This document shows, piece after piece, positions 1 through 12,800 of a stretch of 64,000 bases of DNA. The position numbers were made by a program, and so were the translations under genes. Every line of letters begins with the position of its first letter. Positions within the stretch are counted from its first letter, which is position 1. Origin of the DNA: Spirodela intermedia (Eukaryota > Streptophyta > Magnoliopsida > Alismatales > Araceae); the NCBI GenBank assembly GCA_902729315.2, contig LR746267.1, positions 9,242,924-9,306,923 on the forward strand. The letters run 5' to 3'. The notes below the pieces were generated by a model that was given only the letters and a program-made list of their open reading frames with translations, was not told the DNA's origin and searched no databases.

Positions 1-1843
1 TCCGTAGTCCAGGATCCCGTTACCATCTACATCCGCCTGCCATTAACCAAGAAGAGAAGAAAATCCGGGATTAAGCGACTGGGCGCGCTCGATCGCTCGA
101 AGAACTGTTCGACTGCCGGCAGGATGCTTACAGCTTCCATTAATATCTTCACATCGGGGTCTGGAATGTGTTGCCCGAGCTTGTGGAGGCCGATCTTCAG
201 CTCCTCGAGGGTTATGGCGCCGTCGTTGTTCAAGTCCATCATCTTGAACATCTCCTTGATCCCTGAAACCTCTTCCGTAGACAGATGCTCCGCCACAACC
301 TGGATCATCCACAGAGATGGTGTTTTCAGATTCTTTTTTCTTTTTTTTCTTTCTGATAGAGCAAGAAAATATGGAGTGATGTTCTTGGTGCTCACCCTGA
401 GAGCAATCTTCTTGAACTTGTTCATCACGGAGAACTGCTTCAATCTGGCGCGAACAGTCTCGCCGAGAGGAACATTCGGAGCCGTCTTGGCGTTCTGCAT
501 CCACGGATGATCTGCAGAGAACCAGAGGTTTGGCTCAGAACCAGATCAAGAACGAACGCTCCTCCACTTCGGATATAACAAGCCCTAGCAAGGTGCTCTC
601 AGAAGATTTTCCCAGGTTTGGGAGGGAGGGAGCTCACCGAGGACCTCCTGGGCAGTCAATCGCTTCGCAGGATCGGGGTTGAGCATCCGCTTGACCAGGT
701 CCTTGGCATTATTGGATACCATCGGCCATGGATCTCTCTTGAAGTCGACCACAGATCGGATGATTGCTTGGGCGACTCCCTGCTCGGACTCTGGATCGAG
801 TAGGAGAGAGAAACTCACATCTGAGGAAACATGGATCCCGTAGAATCTGAGGAAGGAGGAAGGAGGAAGATGAAGCTCACCGGCCCAGAACGGCGGTACA
901 CCGCAGAGCAGAATGTAGAGGATCACTCCGGCGCTCCAGACGTCGATCTCGGGGCCGTAGTTTCTCTTGAGGACCTCTGGGGCCATGTAGTAAGGGCTTC
1001 CCACAATTTCAGAAAATTTCTCGCCTGCAGGAAGAAGGGAGAAATCTCAATAAACCGGGAAGAGCAGCAGCGGCGGCGCTATGGGAGGAGGGCGGGTTTC
1101 AGAGGGCTCACCGGGGGAGAAGAAGACGGACAACCCGAAGTCGATGGCCTTAAGGGGAGACGTCTCCTTCTTGTTGGCGAACAGGAAATTCTCTGGTTTG
1201 AGGTCGCGATGGATCACCCCGTGTTTGTGGCACATCTGCGAACGGACCCACAAAGATTAGGAGATGAGAAACTTTTTCCGCTTCGTCCGTGCAGAGCGAA
1301 TTAGGGCAGACGACGCGTTCAAACCTGCACAACTTCGACGATGGTCCGGGTGACGGCGGCGGCGGCCCGCTCGGTGTAGTGGCCCCTGGAGACGATGCGG
1401 TCGAAGAGCTCGCCGCCCTCGCACAGCTCCATGACGAGATGGACGGCACCGTTGTCCTCGTAGGTGTCCTTCAGGGTGACGATGTTCGCGTGGACGGGGA
1501 GCTGCCTCATGATTTCCACCTCCCTCCTCACGTCGTCCACATCGACGGGCGTCCTGAGCTTCTTCTTGGAGATGGACTTGCAGGCCAGGACCTCGCCGGA
1601 GACTCGGTCTGTGCAGAGATGGGTGACTCCGAACTCGCCTCTCCCGAGCTCTCTACCCAGCTCGTAGCGTGCGGCGATGTCCCTCCCCGTGGGATCCTTG
1701 AGCACCGTGAGGCTGCTCTGAGCGGCGGCGGGCTTCCTCTTGCTCCCCGTCCAAAAGGGGTTCCTTCTCTCCTTCTGCTTCTTCTGCTTCTTCTGCTTCT
1801 TCTCCGAGGAGAAGGCGGAGGGGATGGCGCAGCAGTTACCCAT
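1..1843 (-). CDS. CPK: Calcium-dependent protein kinase, group III (partial)
   Basis: This is a Ca2+-activated Ser/Thr kinase that decodes calcium signals. Seven exons are visible, cut by the window edge: 1325-1843, 1112-1235, 881-1024, 638-790, 396-511, 132-299 and 1-36. All join in phase, giving 420 codons. The start is MGNCC, a myristoylation/palmitoylation signal that predicts membrane attachment. A lysine-rich variable segment follows, then the kinase domain with GRGEFG loop, [10 protein letters not shown] lysine, HRDLKPEN catalytic loop, [11 protein letters not shown] and DVWSAG. After it come the autoinhibitory junction ([15 protein letters not shown]) and EF-hand 1 ([12 protein letters not shown]). 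EF-hand 2 ([11 protein letters not shown]) is cut by the window end. Kinase and junction resemble Arabidopsis CPK7/8/13/14/32. The exact orthologue is inferred, not proven. Confidence 0.95.
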
Positions 1844-3134
1844 CGAGGATTCCTCCCACAGAGCAGGATGATCGGATTTCCCAGAGCTCGATCTTCCTTC
1901 CAGACGAAGACCCAACTCGAATTCCGGCCTCTTCACGCTGCCCAACAGGTGAATTTCGCCGAATCCCGCGGTTCCTCGCCGAAAGCTCGTTCCCGGTGGC
2001 CGGAAGAGGAGGAACGGGGAATATCTTCCGCGAGGTGAGGACTCTGAGTAAGAAGAAGAGGAGGCGGCTAACGCGTTGTGCGGGGGATTTCAAGGGCCAG
2101 CTGCGGACGGCAGCAGAAGTTGACCGTCGCTCAGGAGAAGAGGAAGGAGGGTCAACCCCCTCAACTCTGAGTCTTTGCTCCCCCCCCCCCTCCGCTCTGC
2201 CCATTTTCTAGTTAAATAAAAACAGATCGAATTCAGATTCCGTATTAAAGGAAATTTCAGTACTAAAGTAAGAACCCCCATTGATACCTTCACGCAGGAG
2301 GCGTGACGCGTGTGGGCCCGGGATTCCAGAAGCCCGGCAAGATCTTCTAGATGACACATACCAGTCAACGGTACATACTACGGTCAATGACCCGTTCAAA
2401 GATCTTTTAAATGCTTGGAGAAATTATCCTCTCGATAAAAATATCCGTAGGAACGGATATTTTTAATTTATGTATTTTTTTTATTTTTTTAATATCAGGG
2501 ATGCGCCGACGGCGAGTGAACGTTTCAGTGGGAGATTCAGTCAAACAGTACATGGGCGTCCGGGGCGCCTTTTTTTCTTGGACACTGTTAAAGGCTTTTT
2601 CAGGGCGTCTCTTCAGCCTTTCGATCAAGATTTGTCGGAGATCGCACGGCCGTTGTTACTCGAATCGCTCTCCAGTCAACTCGTGAGACGTCATCACCTG
2701 CCCTGCTGGCAGCAGGCCGATACGCCGTCGGAAGCACGTGCAAATGTACCCGGCACCACAGAGGGCAAAATGGTCATTACACAGAGCGAGAATATTGACT
2801 CTGAGGGAGTGGAGAGAGAATTGCACGCCGTTGACCGACGACTGGCAGCCAACGTGTGGAATATTCAAAGACTTTTCGCTGGCACCCCGCGCCCGACGGC
2901 TGGTCGTAGTTGAACCAAATCCGCAGCATCTGAGCCGGCCCTCACCGTTGACCATGATTCGTCCGTCAGAAATTCCAAGATACTGTTAGTTTAGATGAAC
3001 TAGCGCGTGCATTTAACGGCAAATTACTTAACCACGTTGACCTGATCGAAAAATGTTCGAAACGACAGAGTTATCATCAGATAAAAAGATTAACATCAAA
3101 ACACCTTAAGGCTTCTCTGAAAGAAGTCAACACC
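1844..3134. other. Intergenic: CDPK leader/promoter and spacer
   Basis: No gene is supported here. The first few hundred bases are presumably the CDPK 5' leader and promoter. A run of C lies near 2167-2176. A small hairpin lies at 2437-2464. The rest is AT-rich spacer without a recognisable coding frame. Confidence 0.6.
2437..2464. repeat. Short perfect inverted repeat (12-bp arms, 4-bp loop)
   Basis: The arms at 2437-2448 and 2453-2464 are exact reverse complements around the loop AGGA. The element is AT-rich and lies between the CDPK promoter and the next gene. It may be a MITE remnant or chance; no larger terminal repeat was recognised around it. Confidence 0.6.
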
Positions 3135-3158
3135 TCAAGGCTTCTCTGAAAGAAGCGG
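3102..3158. repeat. 29-bp tandem duplication across a stop codon
   Basis: Two near-identical copies start at 3102 and 3131. Over about 25 bases they differ at one position. The downstream gene (minus strand) ends inside the copy at 3131, where the stop reads TGA. The other copy carries the same last codons followed by TAA. Confidence 0.8.
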
Positions 3159-4931
3159 GGCTATCTGTTCTTTGGCGCCGCCGGGGGATCTCCTTACAAC
3201 GGTTGGAGTGGGCTCATCGCCGTCCACATAGGGTTTTACAAAGACGCCGAAGAGCAGGTTATTGACAAAAGTGAGAATGAGAAGAGCGATGGCGGAGTAA
3301 GCAAGCACCGAACCAGAGATTTCCGGCGTGTCCACTCCCATCGTTTCCTTCCAGAGCAAATCGGGGTCTGAAAAAGACCATGAGAGATGAGAACATTGGT
3401 GGCGGAAAGTTCTCACGAATTTCTCCAGCTGAAAAAATAAATTCCATGTATTTGATATCTGATGCTCATTTTATTCTGCTTTCAGATGGGACCAAGATCC
3501 AGCTCCTACAGTTTCTCACGGAAAATAATCATATATTTAGAACAGACAAACATAGATCAGCATAGCACATTATTTCATGAAGGTAAGATATGATCAGATC
3601 AGAGCCCACAGAGGGGCAGAAAACATGAATCATTTCATCAGAAGTGTCCTTTCCATCTGATATTATCATGTTCCAAGGAGACCAAATCTACGTGTATTAG
3701 ATTCCTCTTACACAGAGCTTGTTAATAGTTGACTTCTAATTTTTTTTATTATAATTAATCTTTCACAGAGCCCATCTGAGAGAAAAAAAACCTATTTACT
3801 AGGATGAAACCCTGAGAACAAGCTTCATTCTGAGAGAATCAGAGGAGGACCAAAGATGTTCATGTGGTGGATTCCTTTAGCAGGATTGAATTATCGTGAA
3901 GGAAAATTTCTTCCACTATAACGCAAGAAGAGTTTTTGGATGGAAAAAATACGTCCTATGTTCCAAAGGAATAACACTGCTTTGATCATATGCCATGGAG
4001 AAGAAGCGATGTGCTTTCTGTAGAGGTTTGCAAGTTTCTGACACCCATCCTTCGGATTAGTGGTCAACCTTTGTGGAACTAGATCAGAACAATGGAATCG
4101 TGACCGGAGTCGACTTGCTTTGATCCCGAACTGGCTGCTGGTTTCATAATCACGGACAACTTTGAAGGCTTACAGACGATTTTTCAGCAATTTCCTTCAT
4201 CGTATTCTAAGGGAATATCCTACATAGGCTGCTTCGTCGCTAGCAACAAAGCCATTGATGATTCTAGTGGTAGGATAGTGGTCAATAACCCAATCCTTAT
4301 GGATGCTTTCGTCTGGATTATGGACACGATCAATGTCGTGCGGACTTTGGGGCCATGAACTCGGAACGCGCCTGTGCACAGGCTATGATGCGGAAAACAG
4401 ATGAATGGATCTACCGTTCTCTGTGATTTCAGAGAAAAAAGGCTACCGGACGGAGCGTCTAGGGCATCATTCTTCGCGTATCTTTCTAATTGCCGATCGT
4501 TTTCTGCCATATTAACATTGGATATGAAGAAATGGCATCCAGTTCATCTGGTATTATCGATTAGAAATAGGAGGCATGGTCAGAGAAAGGTTACCTGAGG
4601 AAGAAAAAGAGGGAGGAGAAGGGGGCCTTCTCCTGGGCGGGGCGGTTTCCTTCTCTGACAGGGCCTTGAGCTGCTGATCGAGCTTCTCTAACGCCGCCAG
4701 GGCCTTTTCCCTGTCGATTTCGAATTCAGACTCTCTCTCAACCGCTCCCAACCTCTTCGTCCTCCTACGGTTGTAGACTCCATTGTTGCTGTTACTGCCA
4801 TCGCCGGATTGCGAAAGGAACGGAGAGAAAGATGCGACGGCGACCGGCGTTCTAGCGTGGAAAGAAGAAAGAAGAGATGGCGGAGGCGATGGAAACCTAG
4901 ACGGCGAGACCGACCGCATCAGCGGCGGCAT
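3135..4931 (-). CDS. Small plastid-type single-pass membrane protein, unknown function
   Basis: Two exons (4595-4931 and 3135-3367) join in phase and encode 189 residues; the intron is about 1.2 kb. The N-terminus is rich in Ser, Pro and Arg and poor in acidic residues, as in a chloroplast transit peptide. A charged helix follows (residues about 72-92, EIDREKALAALEKLDQQLKA). Exon 2 holds one hydrophobic segment (GSVLAYSAIALLILTFVNNLLFG), then a short polar tail. I do not recognise a named family, although the pattern (short helix, one membrane span, plastid leader) is typical of conserved thylakoid or envelope proteins. Localisation is inference. The 3' end lies in a tandem duplication. Confidence 0.75.
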
Positions 4932-5365
4932 TTACTCTCTGTTGGGTTTCACCTCCCCGAACCTCCGCCACTAGCCGAAGAAACGAAGATAGAATAGAAC
5001 CGAAGTTAATTCTGAAAGAAAAAAAATATGGCTTTTTTTGGATTTTCACATAAACTACAACTGTATTTAACATATTTTATTTAATTCATATTCTTTTTAT
5101 ATTTAAATATACACCCACTACCTTATGGCCCATTATTTTCGGTCTCTGTAAATGGGTCATACACCCGGCCCATCACCTTTTAGGCGAGGTTACGAGAAGG
5201 GATCGAATACTCCTCGCCGGAAATGTCTTCTCTTTCACCCGCAAAAGTCGCCGAGTCAAAGAAACCAGCAACGGATCCTCCACATTTCTCTGCGCCACCC
5301 GTGCCTTCTCCAAGCTCGCTCCTTTCAAATCTCCAAACTGCTTCCTCCATCCTTCTCAGAGAACC

Positions 5366-5427
<62 letters not shown>

Positions 5428-5486
5428 GGGAGAGAGAGGGAGAGAGAGGGAGAGAGAGGGAGAGAGAGGGAGAGAGAGGGAGAGAG
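4932..5486. other. Divergent promoter region with GA-rich leader
   Basis: This spacer separates the divergent genes starting at 4931 (-) and 5487 (+). About 5000-5130 is AT-rich. The last 120 bases are the purine microsatellite listed separately. No open frame here resembles a known protein. Confidence 0.6.
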
Positions 5487-5487
5487 A
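5367..5487. repeat. (GA)n followed by GAGAGG-type hexamer microsatellite
   Basis: About 50 bases of pure GA dinucleotides run into repeated AGAGAGGG-like units and end directly at the ATG of the phytocyanin gene. The tract is therefore the gene's immediate 5' leader. GA/CT leaders are common in plants and can bind GAGA-binding BPC factors, but no function can be claimed here. Confidence 0.95.
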
Positions 5488-6138
5488 TGAGGAGAATGGC
5501 AGCGTTGTCGTTCTGGTCTGGGAAGGCATTGATCGTCATCCTCGTGCTTCTCTCCTCCGTGGGCTCTCTCTCAGTGACCGGCGTTGACTACGAGGTTGGG
5601 GACGACGAGGGATGGAAGGTTCCATCGTCGGGCGACCCCCAGTTCTACAACCAGTGGGCTTCCAAGAACAGGTTCCGGGTCGGCGACGCCGTCGGTGAGT
5701 TCTCCCCGGAGTTTTCTTCTCCAGCCATCTGTGTTCTCTCTTCTCTTATCTTCTCTGTTCGATCGGTCGTCTGTGGCTCCAGTTTTCAAGTACAGGAAGG
5801 ACTCGGTGATGGTGGTGACGGAGGAGGACTACGGCAACTGCAACTCCTCCCATCCGATCCTGTTCGATAACGGAGGGAGAACAGAAGTGGATCTGGATCG
5901 CTCAGGGCCCTTCTTCTTCATCAGCGGCATCGTGGGTCACTGCCAGATGGGCCAGAAGATGATCGTCAAGGTGCTGAGCAGCTCGGAGGAGCCGGGGGGC
6001 TCGCCGGCGCCGGCGAACCAGACGGGACCCGCCGCCGCTCCCACCGCCCCAGACGGCAGTGCGGCCGCCCCGGCCACTGTGGTCTCCTCCCTCCTCTGGG
6101 TCCTGCTTCTCTCTGTGCCTCTTTTCTCCTCAGTTTAG
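5487..6138 (+). CDS. Early nodulin-like protein (copper-less phytocyanin), GPI-anchored
   Basis: Two exons (5487-5694, 5783-6138) encode 187 residues of a secreted cell-surface phytocyanin. A basic start and hydrophobic core form a signal peptide. The plastocyanin-like domain follows (VDYEVGDDEGWKVP through GHCQMGQKMIVKV). A Ser/Pro/Ala-rich arabinogalactan-like linker (SPAPANQ, AAAPTAP) and a hydrophobic tail indicate a GPI anchor. Copper ligands are missing: the first His position reads KYRKDSV and the ligand Cys position reads FFFISG, with only the second His (GHC) kept. The disulfide cysteines (GNC, GHC) remain. This defines the ENODL subfamily, which acts at the plasma membrane without redox chemistry. 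ATG 5487 is chosen; a second in-frame ATG at 5496 is possible. Confidence 0.92.
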
Positions 6139-6813
6139 GTTTTTGAAGCTGGTTTCTGCGCTGATCGCGCTTCCATTACACTTGAATATGCTTTTAGAGA
6201 GAGAGTGAGAGAGAGCCCACCGAAGCCTAAACCTGGGCCATACGTTTTGGGCCGGGTTTTTCGGCGGCCCAAAAGCCCAAAAAATAAATGTCATTATTAT
6301 TTATAAGATAATAATTTCTTTAAAAGTCATCAATTAGGGGAGCCAAATATTTAAAATAATAATATATAGCTCCCAACGCAATATTTTTTTTCAATAAATA
6401 AATACACCAATAAATAAAGAACTTCCTGTTATAGTATGAGGATGTGGGCCCCGTTATCCCCAGAAGCCCAGAAGTCCGACGGCCACAAGTCTGCAGGGGA
6501 CATGTGGACCAGAGGAAAAGTTACACAAGCCAAGCGAAAGACACGGGGCTCCTTTGTGGCTTCCCTCTGGACTACGTTAAGCCATAGAAGCGAGTGGCTT
6601 GCCATGTTCCACCGCGCACAAGTGTGTGCGTTCGGAAAACATGGAGGCTACAGCTAGGGTCTTTAAGATAAATTGTTCTGGGAGTACAACAGACACATGC
6701 CATCTATATATGGGTATTTCGACTCGAGCGGTTTCGTTAGCGGATAACTGGGGCTTCACTCGTTGCCGCTCACCTGCCTTTCTGCTTCCCTCTCCGAGCT
6801 GCGGGGCGCGCAA
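6139..6813. other. Intergenic: ENODL 3' end and SVR3 promoter
   Basis: AT-rich sequence around 6285-6420, then GC-richer sequence with a TATA-like motif (CTATATATGG) near 6702-6711, about 105 bases before the SVR3 ATG. An in-frame upstream ATG lies at 6763. No separate gene is seen. Confidence 0.5.
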
Positions 6814-9800
6814 ATGGAGATGGCAATGGGATTCGGAAGCGCCGTCAAGCCTTACGCTTCGGCCGCAGGTTCTCCGGTTACCTCCACGGCAATCCGTTTA
6901 TCCAAGGAGATGGTTGGGCGGGGATTCTCTCCGCTTGTGGCTGTGCGGAAATGCGGCTGTCCTGGGGTCCGTTCGCGGTCCTCCCCTCGAAAGGGCATCA
7001 GTTGCTCTGTTTCTTCAGCTACGGAGAATACCGCCTCTGGTAGGACGCTGATATCCGTGGGCTGCTCGAGTAAACAATGGAAATTCTCGCGGCTGCCTTC
7101 TAATTTTTGTCGAAATGTTGACGACCGTCGTAGACTTTATCCTCGTTGATGATATGCACAGGGAATTGAATGTAATATTACGTAATTTTGGCGAGTAGTG
7201 GATTTTATAGTCGTCGTTTTTTCACTAAAACTTTGTGCTCTTTCATTCTTGTTTGTTTCACTTATTCTCCAAACACACCCCCTTCCCCCAAAAGAGAACG
7301 GAGGGTTTTCTGTTTCTTCGTTTTTCCCTTTGAAGTTCCCCTTTGATGCAATCATTCTCCATGGAAAGCCCATGTTCTTTGTAGCGTTTATTTAAATCTA
7401 ATCCATCAAGATGTTTCCTATATTCCAAAATGTTTGGTTATCATGCTAAATTTTACGCTTCTGTCCGTTTGACTAGGAAATTATATTTTCTAATTCAGCG
7501 ACTGGAATGACTTAAAGAATTTCATAAATAATTTATTTTTCCTAATTTCTGGTGCATGCTTGAGTTTTTTGGCACAATGTTCCCTCACTACGTGAATGTA
7601 GACGTACTTATTTATAATGTGTCTAATGTTCTCGATTCTACTAATTCAGTAGAGAAGAAGAATCAACTAGTGACAAGAAGAGATGTACGAAATATTGCAA
7701 TCGTTGCTCACGTAGACCATGGAAAGACAACATTGGTTGATGCAATGTTAAGGCAAGCAAAGGTGGGGACATTTTGGTTGATTTTTGTTTAAACTTATAA
7801 ATTCAATAACTCATTACTTTGATTAATTCTCGGTCCAGTTACGAAGAATAAATAAATGAGCCGACTTCTTTGATTCTATGTAGGAAATTCTCTTATTGCA
7901 CGGGATTTTAAGCGTTTTTATTTTCGGAAATCTCTTTCATATAATTTGATTTCTGTGATTCTGTAACAAATGTAGACTAATGATTCGAACATGAAAGATA
8001 AATCAACTGGTAAATTGTGATAGAAAAGAAAAATAGGGAAGATCTCTTCCTTTTTTCTGTGCATGATGGATTGCTTATTATACATCATCAACATTATCCT
8101 GATTTCCCTGGTGCTCTTATATGTGTAATTTTCTTTCATTTGTCTCTCTACGTCTCTACTTTAGGCATTTACTTACTACATAGGACCTAGTCTGTCAAAA
8201 CCTGTCTATAATATTTTGATCCTCACTGAAGTTCATTTTCATCAGGAAAATAAAACTTGAATGGTCTGAGACATCTGTAAATCAAGGAGTCGTTGGTTCT
8301 TAGGAGACTCAATTGGTTGAATATAGACTTGAGTGATTCAACTTGTTATAACTGATCATTTTTATATCAATCCGTAGCTGAAACAGCCTATTTCAAGCTT
8401 GAGCTAGTAAATACCGAGGGTTTTTATGTTTCACAAGTCATGGTACTTTCCATTTTTTGAATCCCAGTACCTTCTGTGCTTTCGGTACTTTGCTCAATCA
8501 GGTGTGCGGTGATCCTTGCCTCTGAGACAACACCACAGATAGTTTATTTAAATTTAAATAATAAATATACCCTAGGATCATATGCCTATTGTAAGGTTTA
8601 TTACTGAATTTACGATATGAATTAGCCAACCCACTTCAATTGGATATGCAATACGTCAAGTTAACTCTAATGCATCTTTTATTGCAAACAAAGAATGTAA
8701 TGCGATTTTTTTCTGAATTTATGAAATTATGATGTACAAGAAAAATGCATATGTATGAAACGTAACTGTGAATTCTTTTATGTTTCAGGTGTTTCGTGAT
8801 AACCAGTTCGTGCAAGAGAGGGTGATGGACTCGAATGATTTGGAACGAGAAAGGGGAATCACAATACTGAGCAAAAACACGTCAATCTCTTACAAAGATA
8901 CTAAGATAAATATTATTGATACCCCTGGTCACTCCGACTTTGGTGGAGAAGTAGAACGTGTCCTTAATATGGTTGAAGGAGTTCTGTTAGTGGTAACATA
9001 TTCTGACTTTTACAATGTCATAACTTATCGCCTATCGCATGCTATTTACTATCTCTTTGAATATAATGACTGCTACTTTGATAATATGTTGCTCCATGCC
9101 TTCTCTAGTTGAATTTATATGGAATTGTAATTTTAAAATTGACTAATGATCTCTTGATGCGCTTACAGAAGGGTTTTTGACCTGAATCTTTCATGATAAT
9201 GCGAAACAAAATTTCTACAATCATCAGGGAATGATGCTTATAGTTACATGTGCTCTGATGTATGTTCGCCAAGAGAATTTCAAGGATCAGCTAATCCTGA
9301 TAGCTTTGGACACCTGATCATGTTATTTGGCCTGATCTTTGTTAATCTGGTAGTTTGGCCCTAATATTTATAACGTAGTTTAAATTACTAGGAAATGCAT
9401 TTTGGATGCAAAACATGTAAGTTTACATTGCTAACCATTTCTATGGGGATCATGCTTTTCTTTTGAGGAAAAAGATGATCCCTCAGAAGTGGAATGCCTA
9501 AAGCTATCTTCTGCATAATCCTCTGTCTTCGATTTTCTTTGTGGTATCAAAACATTGGCTTCTTTGGGCTGGGAAACAATTTCGTTACGCCTGAATAAGT
9601 TTTGGGATTCAAGTTGAGACCCTGATATCTTTAAAATACCATTTCGTTATGTCTGAATATATATGATTCACCTTTCTTCTTGAAATTAGGTTTTTGTTGT
9701 TATTTTATGATGGGTATAGCTCTGTATTGACTGGAAAGCCTAATGATATATCTTACAGGTAGATTCCGTAGAGGGACCAATGCCACAAACACGATTTGTT

Positions 9801-12800
9801 CTAAAGAAAGCTCTGGAATTTGGACATGCAGTTGTTGTCGTTGTGAACAAGATTGATAGACCTTCAGCCCGTCCAGATTTTGTGATCAATTCCACTTTTG
9901 AACTTTTTATCGAGCTCAATGCAACTGATGAACAGGTGCACTTACCAAGATAGAACCCAAAATTTGTGTTATCAGTTTTTTTTATCAAGAAATACTGCTG
10001 CATATCTAACTTGTTGGGAACTGTCTTGGTCATAGTGCGACTTTCAAGCGATATATGCTAGCGGGATCAAGGGAAAAGCTGGACTATCTCCAGATAATTT
10101 GGCAGATGATCTTGGGCCATTGTTTGAGACGATTATTAGATGTATACCAGAGCCAAGCATTGATAAAGATGGTGCTTTACAGATGCTCGTAAGTGTTCAT
10201 TCTGCGATTTCATTGTTTGTTGATCATGTTTCATTTAAACTTTCTCTGATTGTATTTTCCACTGCTTACGTGCTTTTACATGAAGAACTTAACCTCCACA
10301 GTAGTTTGTCATTTCTTGCTTTTGGAATCATTTCATTACGTCCACGATCACCTGTGAGAACGACTGTCAGACATCTATTTCCATCAATCATGGCAAAAAG
10401 CAACGGATCAAGATTTAATAAAAAGTTTGCACATACCCAAATGCCTTTTAGATTAACCATCTAGGGTTGGCTAGGTCAGATAATTTTCTCAGCCATGCAC
10501 TGAGCTTGTTTTCTGAGAGTATGATGCTGGCTCTTTTTTCTCATCCTCATGCTCTGCTCATCTCTTATAAACTCATATTCGTTTGTATGGACGGATTTCT
10601 TCTTGTCTTGTCATTTGTGTTTGTTTTAATTTTGATTGCGCACTCTTTAGCTGGGTGCTTACTGTTTTTCTCAATATTATCTCAGTTTTTGAGATTTTTA
10701 TTTGCTCTTCTCTATTATTTTTTTTTCTTATTATAATGATATCATATGAATTATATAATTTTTCCTGGGTTTACATGTTATACATTATGCATCATTATGG
10801 TTCACATTCAGTATGATGTATGACAATTTCTCTGCATCCACCGTGAGGTCAATAAATTTTTAACCCTTCTCAAGAATAGAATCTCCTATAGAAATCTCGG
10901 ACATAGCTTGAAAGCTTGACCTTCCTCACGTATCAGGTATCGAACACTGAATATGATGGACACAAGGGAAGAATAGCTATCGGTCGTCTTCATGCTGGGG
11001 CTCTGCAGAGAGGCATGGAAGTGAAGGTGAATATGCTTTTATCTGCAAATGTTTCTTAACTTACGTGTTGGATTTTCAATGAAAGATATATATTATGTTA
11101 ATGATCTGGTAGTAGCTAGTTATCTCTTCTAGTCGTCCTATTGAAACATGTCATTTAGTATCTCACATTGGATGGCTCCCAGGCTCTTCTCATCTTCCTC
11201 AGTTAGTCTATCGATTTTTGCTTAATCTTCTTCAAGAATGTCTCGTTGTGTGCTATTCAGAATAGAATCGTCACTGAAGCAGCCTTTTTTTTCTTGATTT
11301 GGCAAGGTCTGCACATCAGAGGACGCATGCAGAGTTGGTAAAGTCAGTGAGCTTTTTGTTTATGAGAACTTCTCTAGGGTTCCTGTTGAGACTGTGGAGG
11401 CTGGCGACATCTGTGCAGTATGCGGTATTAGTGACATAATGGTAGGGTTTCTCATCAACCTGCACCATCATCGATAGGAGACTGCATATCATTCGCAGCC
11501 TAGAAGCTTACTCTTCCCGTCCTTACTGCTGCAGATTGGGGAGACCATAGCGGACAAAAATACAGGAAAGCCATTGCCTGCCATTAAGATTGAAGAGCCG
11601 ACTGTCAAGATGGCTTTCTCCATTAATACTTCTCCATTTGTTGGCCGTGAGGTATGATTAATATTTTTTCTTGATATTTCGCATTAAATGCTTATAAGAT
11701 ACTCTTGACTGATGACATTTTTGCTAAACTTCGGAAAAACAAGGGATTTTTTTGTTGCTTTTGTTGGGAATTGCTCAAGTATTTTGGTGAATTCTTATGG
11801 ATCATTGGATGATCCTCATATCCACCTAGAAGAACAGTTATGTAATGTTCATTGCCATGATATTATTCTAGTATTTCAGTTGCATAAAATATGATAGAAC
11901 TCACTATTTATGGGAAATTTTATGTTTCAAAGTGGAGGGGAAGCTTTTATGACAGATTTTTTTTTAAAATTCTGATATATAAAACGGTCAGATGGTGCTT
12001 CAAGTCATCTGAGATCTTTCAGTAGCTATCAGGTCAGCGTCCCTCTCCCCATGAGTTGACTATTGACAGCCTTCTTTAATCTTCAGGGGAAATATGTTAC
12101 TAGCCGAAACCTTCGCGATCGCCTCTACCGCGAGCTCGAAAAGAATCTGGCAATGAAGGTTGACGACGGTGAAACAGCAGACACGTTCATCGTCAGCGGG
12201 AGGGGGACACTGCACATCACCATCTTGATAGAGAACATGTAGGGTTCATCTCCTGTTCGTCAGCTTCCTCCAGGTGATCGATGGACATGCTAACCACCCT
12301 GCCCCTCTCTCTCAGGCGAAGAGAAGGATATGAGTTCATGGTGGGCCCACCCAAGGTCATCAACAAGCGCGTGGACGACAAGCTGCTGGAGCCATTTGAG
12401 GTGTGGAGATCGTTTGACCTTCTTGGTTTTCCGGGTGGAACATTTCTCGTCCAGGAGTCAACCCTTTGACCCGCGTAGGGTCTTGCAGATTGCTACCGTG
12501 GAGGTTCCAGAGGAGTACATGGGGGCTGTGGTCGAGCTCCTGGGGAAGAGGCGCGGGCAGATGTGCGACATGCAGGGACTCGGGTCTGCTCACCGCCCCT
12601 TCATCTTCTTGCTTCGCCCCTGAGATAGATTCCTAACAGGGATCGATGTGAAACAGGTCCGAGGGGACTTCACTGATCAAGTACAAGATCCCCACCCGGG
12701 GGCTCCTCGGGCTGAGGAACTCGATGCTGACGGTCTCTCGAGGCACGGCCGTTCTCAACACGGTGTTCGACAGCTATGGCCCCTGGGCCGGAGACATCAG

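Noticed and set aside
5180-5539. Minus-strand Ser-Leu repeat protein
   Set aside because: It is only the translation of the GA microsatellite in the ENODL leader.
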